Below are positions 43,008 through 50,101 of a stretch of DNA of 50,101 bases, in pieces. The position numbers and the translations under genes were made by a program. The DNA is from Perkinsus olseni (lineage: Eukaryota > Perkinsozoa > Perkinsida > Perkinsidae). The notes under the pieces are model-generated. The model saw only the letters and a program-made list of their open reading frames with translations, did no database searches and was not told the origin of the DNA. Each line of letters opens with the position of its first letter. Position 1 is the first letter of the stretch. The stretch lies in the NCBI GenBank assembly GCA_013115135.1, contig JABANP010000405.1:1-50101 (forward strand), given 5' to 3'.

Positions 43008-43662
43008 AATATAAAAACGTTAATGTCGACAACGATGAGGGTGACAATTACAACATATTCCCACGGAAGACAACAACTCTCTGGAGGCCGAGGCCGTGGC
43101 CGTCGGCGCGGATAATGTTAATCTCGCTCGCCCGGGTATTTCCACTCGTACCTACGGTAGACGGTGAAAATCTAATCGAGAGGGCGAAAAACTAAAGAAG
43201 GAGAAAAACTGAAGAAAAAAAGACCTAGTGGAGTACTGACCGTAACCCCCGTCAACCCGAAACCCGACTCAGGTCGCCCTTCGGGCGACCATCACCTCAA
43301 ACCCGAAGGCCTAGGGTTATAGGTCATAGGTTATCCGAGAGTCAAAAGCGTAGTCCCAATCCTCTCCCGGGCGAGCGCGAACGTTCTTTAGAAAATGGCC
43401 ACATTCTTTAGAAATATGGGTTTTCCCCGTACCTACCTTCCTGTAGGGGTGGTGGTTGCGTGGGTGTAGCAGCAGCAGCATCGATGATGAGGGTTGATGT
43501 TATCCTCAAACACTTTCGGTTAGCTGAGTGCGTCGCTGGTGAAGACCCTAGTAGTTGTTCTTACTACCTACTATGCTGTTGAAGCATCAGCAGCCCCTAT
43601 CATACATGCCTAGCATCCTGCACAACAACAACAACGGCAGTAACAAGAGCAGTAGTCACAAG
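43008..43662. other. GC-rich intergenic spacer with a hairpin
   Basis: No gene is supported. Composition changes from triplet repeats to GC-rich sequence such as GGCCGAGGCCGTGGCCGTCG (43089-43108). A perfect 8-bp stem GGTCGCCC/GGGCGACC with loop TTC lies at 43272-43290. TTCTTTAGAAA is repeated at 43385 and 43406. Confidence 0.5.
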
Positions 43663-43894
43663 TCAAGAATATCGTCTTCTGCAGTAGCACTGGTGAGGAT
43701 AGCCTTTGTCGAACAAAAGAGGTAATAATAACAACATCGTAAACGAAGCAGCTGTACTGCTGCTGCTGCTGCTAGTAGTACTAGTGGCATAATGGCTTTG
43801 TTGTTGTTGTTGTTGTTGTTGTTCAGGCATATGTTGGCGTATAAGCTTTACTCTAATCCTCTGGTAACTATTCCCGAATACAACAACAACAACA

Positions 43895-43925
<31 letters not shown>

Positions 43926-44280
43926 CTGTCACAGAAAGGCGAGTCTAAGAGGATGTAGTTCGGCAGCATCCACAACGACATCGAGCTCGTTGAGGTAATA
44001 ATAAGGATGATGATGTTGTACTAGGATGATGATGATGCTTCTTTCGTCTTATGACCATCAGGTCATCTTCATCATCTCTATCATCTCTATCATCAACAGA
44101 CAGTTTCCACGAGTATCCATATAATCTGATGACAGGAAGACTCCCTACAGCATCATCACCACCACCACCATTCAGGACTACGACAACAACAGCTTCATCA
44201 TTCCCACCATCCCGATTTCGTCGAGTAACGCTCTCAGAGGATATTGTTATATCTGCTGCTATCAATGCTGCTATTATCAT
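43663..44280 (-). CDS. Hypothetical coding region, probably partial
   Basis: A minus-strand frame from 44280 reads MIIAALIAADITISSESVTR, a Val/Gly-rich stretch, then GSLPVIRLYGYSWKLSVDDR. A second piece (43932-43663) has SYQRIRVKLIRQHMPE and a Gln run. The LPVIRLYG block loosely recalls the N-terminal strand of B-family DNA polymerases, but there is no catalytic motif and I do not assign it. Exon joins were not resolved. Confidence 0.3.
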
Positions 44281-44745
44281 GTCAAGATAATAATAATATC
44301 ATCATCGTAATCACTGGTCATCATAACCTTCGGTGTGACCTGAGTAACCACAAGGAAGTGGATGCGAGTTTGTGTACATTGATAGGTTTATGATGATGAT
44401 GATGATGATAAGCCGGTCTATTACTACTACTACTCAGTCCCTTATTACCATATGTCTTTAGTCGAATCGCTGTCGTCTGTCGTCATAAAGCCGTTACTAG
44501 TTTAGGCTTAACATTATTGTATTATCAACAACATAGCCGTGCTATGTATCCCTTTTAGTAGTAATCGTTATAGTTTGATGATGATAGAGACGGAGATCAG
44601 ACGCCGGCCGAATACCTCGAACTCATATTTCCTCCGAACTCGTTCATCGAAGTATTACTACTCATGTTGTGTTGTTACCATGAATATTATCATTCAATGC
44701 ATTACAATGTCAACACAATGTCATCACGATCGCTAGAAACATATA
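44281..44745. other. Intergenic sequence between EEFSEC and the hypothetical gene
   Basis: No supported gene. A short minus-strand frame from ATGACGACAGACGAC (near 44489) reads MTTDDSDSTKDI before a GTAATAAGGG donor and might be a first exon of the gene at 43663-44280. Confidence 0.35.
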
Positions 44746-47426
44746 TCACTGAATAGGAATCTTAGATGCCTTGCTCTTAAACAATCTCTTCTTGAAGCGT
44801 AGTAATACAACTGCTGCTTCTGCCGCTGCATCATCAACGCTATTACTCGTCATAAGCACGTTGCCTCTACTATCTAGTTTTACATTTGGTAATCCATGTG
44901 TATGATGGAATACACATTTAACCTTACCACTCTTACCAAATCTTGAATCGATAATACCAGTTATACCAGATGATTTATGGATAACTTTCATACCAATAAA
45001 GGGTGTGAGATCAGTTTCCTTTTTAAACATATTTTTAACTATATAAGTAGTGGTATCATCAGCATCATCAGCAGTATGGACACGCCTTTCCAGTACACCT
45101 TCTTTATATTTCCATTTGATGATTGATAGATCTTCTCTACCACTACCAGCTCCATCAACTGTCTTATAAGTTCTGCTAACCACACCATAAAAAGCGAGTC
45201 TGCAATAGGATGATGACGCATCATATTCTTTATCAAGTCTTGATGCAATAATTACACTCCCCTTACAAGCGATAATTGGACGTTCCAGTTCGATAAGCGC
45301 ATAATATTGATGATGATACTGAGCAAGAGTATTATCATTATTATTATCGATATTTGCCTTATCATATTCATCATCGTCGTCTTCCTGTGGTAATAATAGT
45401 TGATCTTTATAGATAAAATCACCCCGTGTATTGCCATGCATGGCCATATATTCGTCATGACCAAGTAAAGCACCTCCACCAAGAGTCGTAATTGGTATTG
45501 AAGATGTTATCATAGCAGAATCATTATTAGCATCACCATTCTTCTTCTTCTTCTCATTATCAGACTCATCAATCTTTCCACACTCTCTTGATATATTATC
45601 ATCATCATCGTAGATACTATTGTAACAGTACTTCTTCATAAACAAGACGTTACCCATAACAGTCGAGTGACCGCATGTAATATGTATCCTACTTTTACTT
45701 CTTATAGGATCTTTGAAGTATCTTATTAAGTGCTTCCAACAACGACAACAATGAGTAAGAGTATTATTACCTGATCTTGTCAACTGCAGCTAATAGTCCT
45801 GTAACAGCACGATATCTTGTAGTATTATCATTATCTCCCATCTTATCATCATAATCATCGTTATTGTTATCATACGCTCCTCCTCCCTCCTCCTCCTGCT
45901 GGTGGTGGTGGTGGTGTCGACATTATGATACCTCGTTCCAATGTATTCGCATTAATACCGGGTATACATAGTGCACATCTACGGCACATATTAATACTCT
46001 AACGGCATATTCACCATTACTACCTTGCTCCTTCGGATGCAGTCTTCACGTTCTTTTTGAACATTTGTATACTTTTGACGATCACCTGGCAGTGAGATAG
46101 CGTTGTTATGATAATAAAATCAACAGTGGTAAAAGCAACGAGTTACTTTGTTATTCTTAGAGCTTCCTCCAGTAGTAGTAGATGATGATGAAGCCATCTT
46201 CCCTGTTGCGGAATCTAATATTACCACATCTTGCCCAACTCTAACCATGCCTAATAATATAATGATCACAGTATGAAGGGGGTTTCATAGTATTACCACT
46301 GATAACAGTACCAGTGAGTATGGTACCAGCTCCTCTAACTGCAAAACAATGATCGAATGAGAAGGTAAAACGATTATACTCATTATTAGACGATTCTCGT
46401 TGTTGGTGTTGTTGTTGTTGATTGGTTGGTGTTGTTGTAGATGGTATTGAGCGTAATCTTCTAGGCAGCTCAATATTATGTAATATCATATTTATTATCA
46501 TACTTGGGTTATAGATACTATCGTGATCATCATCAAGTTTGGTAGATACTGCAACCATAGGGACTGAGGATGTAAACCTGATGATCATGAAGGGTAGTAA
46601 TAATGAGCATTCATTAATTGTCTGATGTTTCTAATTGAAAACGACTAAACGACTGCTGCTGTTGTTATTATTATTACTACCTTGTTTTAGACAATGTCTT
46701 CTTCAATCTATTCATCATAGTGTTTATCTTCTTATCACGTATTTGTGATGGTATCAAGTCCACTTTATTCAACACTATCATCAACTGTGGTGCTAGTATC
46801 TCTGCTATAACTAAGCATTCTGCTGTTTGTGTTTGTATACCTTTGGTGATGTCAATGACCAGCATACATACATCAATTATTTGCGCACCACCAATAATTG
46901 TCCTAAACAACAACAACAACAACTAGTTGTAGTAGTCGTGGTACTGTGATGTCATAGACAATCATTAGTACCTTATTAATGATGCATGACCAGGACAGTC
47001 AACCAAGCAGAATTGTATACTATTGTATCCTTCAGATAGGAATGATTGTGGTAATGTTGTTGATGATGATGGTGACGCCAACTAACATTAGTACATTATA
47101 TATTACATGATAATAACACTACTACTTCGTCGGTATCCTCGTTGGTAGTAGTAGTAGTACCATCACGTTGGTGTTGTTGTTGTTGTTTAACTGTAAATGA
47201 GGAGAATCCTAGATCAATAGTTATACCTCTTCGGACTGATTGTGGATTCTTATCAAGTGATGCCGTGCTGGCAACCTACCACCACTACCATCATCATCAT
47301 AATTAGTTTGCTTCTTGTTGTTGGTGTTCCTGTTATTACCTGTGTTAATGCCCTACATAACGATGTTTTGCCACAATCAACATGCCCCAATACACCTATA
47401 TTTATATTACATCCACTATCAGTCAT
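44746..47426 (-). CDS. EEFSEC: Selenocysteine-specific elongation factor (eEFSec/SelB)
   Basis: Exons: 47426-47340, 47275-47126, 47081-46972, 46902-46681, 46577-46297, 46250-46147, 46085-46024, 45978-45771, 45721-44746; GT-AG introns are 44-103 bp, and intron 2 contains TACTAAT. G1 is VLGHVDCGKTSL, then NPQSVRRGITIDLGFS, G3 is VDCPGHASLIR, followed by TIIGGAQIIDVCMLVIDITK and QTQTAECLVIAE, and G4 is VLNKVD. Domain II has DHCFAVRGAGTILTGTVISG. Later VIVKSIQMFKKNVKTASEGA and ANTLERGIIM occur. The SelB-type C-terminal domain has GVLERRVH, MFKKETDLTPFIGMKV and GITGIIDSRFGKSGKVKC. It delivers Sec-tRNA to UGA codons with SECIS help, so the organism probably makes selenoproteins. Exon 8 has a one-base frame discrepancy in a GGA/CCT run (about 45875-45898): an indel, an unseen splice or an assembly error. 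Confidence 0.92.
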
Positions 47427-47693
47427 AATGATGACAACAAGGGGCAACTACTATTACCATTAGACAGCCGTCGTCGCCGCCGAAAGAGGTTTCTAACAAT
47501 GATGATGAACTAAGAACACAACACTGGAGTATACAAGGTAGGCAATAGGAGAGACTATTATCATCTGTTATCATTATCGTTGCGAGCCACAACAACATCA
47601 TCATCCTAACCATCGACTGAGGTACACAGATGATAAGAATACTACTCTTATCATGATGGGCATCATCATCTTCTACTCACCGTCGTTGGTAGT

Positions 47694-48516
47694 TTACTTG
47701 AGAGCCTTGCCACCTCTGAGGAGACCAGTCCTTCTAGCAGCGATAAGACCAACCTTCTGACCGGCAGGAGCACCACGAGCAATAGTAGTAGGATGACCAA
47801 CATGCTGATGGTTTCCACCACCATGAGGATGCTCAACAGGGTTCATAGCAACACCTCTAACCTTAGGCCAGCAGTTCCTCTTAACACGATACTTATGGAA
47901 GTTGTTACCAGCCTTAAGGACGGGCTTATCGAGTCGTCCACCACCAGCGATGATACCAATCATAGCACGGCATTGACTGTTAACAGTCTTACGAGCGCCA
48001 GATGGCAAACGGATACGAGTCTTACTGCCATCATCAGAGTGTCCAACAACGATACCAGAAGCACCACCAGCAGTAGCACAGGTACCACGATCACCGATCT
48101 TCTCTTCAATATTGGAAATAACAGTACCCTCAGGCATCTTACCGAGGGGAAGGACATTACCAATAGAAAGAGTAGCGTTCTTACCGAAGTACACGAACTG
48201 ACCAGTATGCATACCCTCAGTAGCAACAGTCAAGATCTTCTGGAGACCGAACTTGTAAGGGTTACGGAAGGCGATACGGGCCATAGGGGCACCACGACCA
48301 GGGTCATGGATAATCTCCTGCACTAGACCCTTGATGTAACCATGACGCTGAACAAGAAAAAGACAGGGAGAATTGTTGTTAAAGATATGATACTAAGATG
48401 GGTATTACCTCAGCATAGTCCACGGCACGTAGCTTAGAAGCTCCCTTACGATGCTTGGTAACGGCCTTGAAGATTCCTCCACGACCCTTACGTTGTCCAC
48501 GAATTACGCGTCCCAT
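47694..48516 (-). CDS. RPL8: 60S ribosomal protein L8 (uL2)
   Basis: Exons 48516-48409 and 48347-47694, with a 61-bp GT-AG intron, give 253 residues, the usual length. It starts [17 protein letters not shown], continues [16 protein letters not shown] across the splice, and contains [86 protein letters not shown] and [14 protein letters not shown]. uL2 lies near the peptidyl-transferase centre and supports subunit joining. Unlike its neighbours it has no homopolymer insertions and reads with a restricted, GC-leaning codon choice, as expected for a highly expressed gene. Confidence 0.97.
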
Positions 48517-48779
48517 AGTGTTAGGCGGGTTGGATGAATAACAACGAAGATGATTATAATACCCTACCTACAACGACAATAACAACATGTATAACATCCA
48601 CAACCACGACAACATCAATGCCAACATCAGCAGCAACAACGCCTCTCCGACCCGACTCGACACAGTCGGGTGCCCCTCCAAAAGCGTGATCGATTATCGT
48701 CAGTTTACATGCATAATGCAAGAATAGCGCATAATTGTTATCATCATCACCACCATCATGCTACTACATTCAGACGATT

Positions 48780-49207
48780 CGGTACGAAGTAGAGATCGAA
48801 CCTGCCATACCCATACGTCCCCCTTGCTGGTGACTCGGTATTGGTTGGGCCCTCCCTTTCTACACAAATTTTCACCATCTAATCATCTGGGTTTCCGCAA
48901 TCGCAGTTGTTGGTCCTGGGACTACTTAATCCTCTTTTCACCTTCTTTCTCCCTCATGCCTAATAGGCTGCCCAGTGTGGCATGCCTCCCTCCTCGCCTT
49001 CCCTGGCTGCACGACGTAGTTGTGACGAAGTTCCTCTCAAGAGCCTCCGAGCTGATGATGAGAGATTCATTAACCTCTGTTGTTTCAAGGCTCTATGGTT
49101 GGGTCTAACCATATCGGGATCCGCTTGCGCGGGTCGTGTGATGGGCGATAAGCTTCGAGCTTGTAATGCCCAGGCAATAAAGTTTGAATTGAATTGAATT
49201 GAATTGA
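48780..49207 (+). mobile_element. SINE copy 1, 5'-truncated
   Basis: The 428-bp copy is flanked by ATTCAGACGATT at 48768-48779 and 49208-49219 (12-bp target duplication). It starts CGGTACGAAGTAGAG, keeps a B-box-like GATCGAACC (48794-48802), and ends AATAAAGTTTGAATTGAATT with a TTGAA-type repeat tail. Compared with copy 2 it lacks the first ~26 bp, including the A-box-like region, as expected from truncated reverse transcription. Confidence 0.85.
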
Positions 49208-49229
49208 ATTCAGACGATTATATTATTCA

Positions 49230-49688
49230 TCGCGTGAGGGTGGCCGGGGTTTTCCCGGTACGAAATAGAGATCGAACCTGCCATACCCATACGTCCCCCT
49301 TGCTGGTGACTCGGTATTGGTTGGGCCCTCCCTTTCTACACAAATTTTCACCATCTAATCATCTGGGTTTCCGCAATCGCAGTTGTTGGTCCTGGGACTA
49401 CTTAATCCTCTTTTCACCTTCTTTCTCCCTCATGCCTAATAGGCTGCCCAGTGTGGCATGCCTCCCTCCTCGCCTTCCCTGGCTGCACGACGTAGTTGTG
49501 ACGAAGTTCCTCTCAAGAGCCTCCGAGCTGATGATGAGAGATTCATTAACCTCTGTTGTTTCAAGGCTCTATGGTTGGGTCTAACCATATCGGGATCCGC
49601 TTGCGCGGGTCGTGTGATGGGCGATAAGCTTCGAGCTTGTAATGCCCAGGCAATAAAGTTTGAATTGAATTGAATTGAATTGAATTGA
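49230..49688 (+). mobile_element. SINE copy 2, with A- and B-box-like head
   Basis: The copy is flanked by ATATTATTCA at 49220-49229 and 49689-49698 (10-bp target duplication). It begins TCGCGTGAGGGTGGCCGGGG with an A-box-like TGGCCGGGGTT at 49241-49251, then a B-box-like GATCGAACC at 49270-49278, and a body of about 400 bp nearly identical to copy 1. The TTGAA tail is longer. A non-coding pol III transcript mobilised by a LINE is the standard explanation. Confidence 0.85.
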
Positions 49689-49716
49689 ATATTATTCAGA
49701 TTATACTGTAGAAAGG

Positions 49717-49808
49717 CTATTATTCACTGAGAAACACAGTAATAATAATCCCTTTAGCAATACTATTATTCACTGAGAAACACAGTAATAATAATCCCTT
49801 TAGCAATA
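49717..49808 (+). repeat. Two tandem 46-bp units
   Basis: The unit starting CTATTATTCACTGAGAAACA (49717-49762) is repeated exactly at 49763-49808. It lies directly after the second SINE. Confidence 0.9.
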
Positions 49809-49819
49809 CTGTTAGTGAA

Positions 49820-50101
49820 GTGGTAGTGAGTAGTGAGTAGTAATTAGTGGTAGTGGTGGTGGTAGTCGAGTGATTGAGGAGAGTGAGTGGTGGTGGTAGT
49901 GAGTAGTGGTGGTGGTGCGTGGTAGTGGTGGTGAGTGGTAGTGGTGGTGGTGGTGGTGAGTGGTGGTGGTGGTGGTGGTGAGTGGGTAGTGGTGGTGGTG
50001 GTGGTGGTGGTGGTGAGTGAAGGTGAGGTGGTGGTGGTGAGTGGTGGTGGTGGTGGTGGTGGTGGTGGTGGTGAGTGGTGGTGAGTGGTGGTGGTGGTGG
50101 T
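49820..50101 (+). repeat. GGT/GTGAGTGG-rich satellite to the window edge
   Basis: An irregular (GGT)n array with interspersed GAGTGG steps, strongly strand-asymmetric for G. It continues beyond the window. Confidence 0.9.

Noticed and set aside
47793..48326. 177-residue plus-strand ORF
   Set aside because: Exact antisense of the RPL8 exon; its length comes from the biased codon use of that gene.
48982..49673. Small proteins encoded by the two SINE bodies
   Set aside because: The same frame occurs in both copies only because the SINE is duplicated; it has no domain and the copies have SINE ends and tails.

Overview
The window is nuclear DNA of a unicellular eukaryote. The right half holds intron-containing genes (RIOK1, EIF3I, RFT1, EEFSEC, RPL8 and others). 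Their introns are mostly 40-110 bp with GT-AG ends, and some carry a TACTAAC/TACTAAT branch-point-like motif. Coding and intergenic DNA are full of ATG/CAT, GTT/AAC and GCA/TGC triplet runs, which appear as Asp, His, Ser, Asn and Gln tracts. A retrotransposon-rich flank, tiny introns and an intact selenocysteine elongation factor would fit an alveolate such as Perkinsus. That assignment is an inference from style; no species-specific marker was identified.

Left region (1 to about 21.3 kb) is a transposon island. Positions 1-1748 (minus) hold the nucleocapsid, protease and RT remnant of one LTR retroelement. Positions 1749-7684 (minus) hold a second: Gag, zinc knuckle and protease, decayed RT, and integrase, with a large inverted duplication (3351-4211) in the middle. 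Positions 8394-8815 are a LINE endonuclease scrap. Positions 9078-13870 (plus) are a DIRS/Ngaro-like element: Gag-like protein, RT with YVDD, RNase H, tyrosine recombinase, and no DDE integrase. Positions 15240-18305 are a nearly intact but pol-less LTR element with 322-bp LTRs, CGAA target duplication, primer-binding site and polypurine tract. It split the material between two copies of a ~165-bp repeat. Positions 18.6-21.3 kb hold tRNA-like B boxes and a 991-bp foldback/MITE-like element with 31-bp perfect terminal inverted repeats.

Right region (21.5-48.5 kb) is gene-dense. In order: a 5'-nucleotidase-family metallophosphoesterase (minus); RIOK1 (minus) and EIF3I (plus) sharing a 141-bp divergent promoter; a membrane protein and a low-complexity protein (plus); a 14-exon coiled-coil/EF-hand-like/membrane-anchor protein of about 1300 aa (plus) with a minisatellite filling one intron; RFT1 (minus); small hypothetical genes; EEFSEC (minus); and RPL8 (minus). 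EIF3I, RPL8 and RIOK1 serve translation and ribosome assembly, EEFSEC delivers selenocysteinyl-tRNA, and RFT1 acts in N-glycan lipid precursor handling. They look like neighbours, not an operon.

The right edge (48.78-50.1 kb) carries two SINE copies with different target duplications, a 46-bp tandem duplication and a GGT-rich satellite running off the window. Exon boundaries were read by eye from GT-AG sites, reading-frame phase and family conservation; none has transcript support here.
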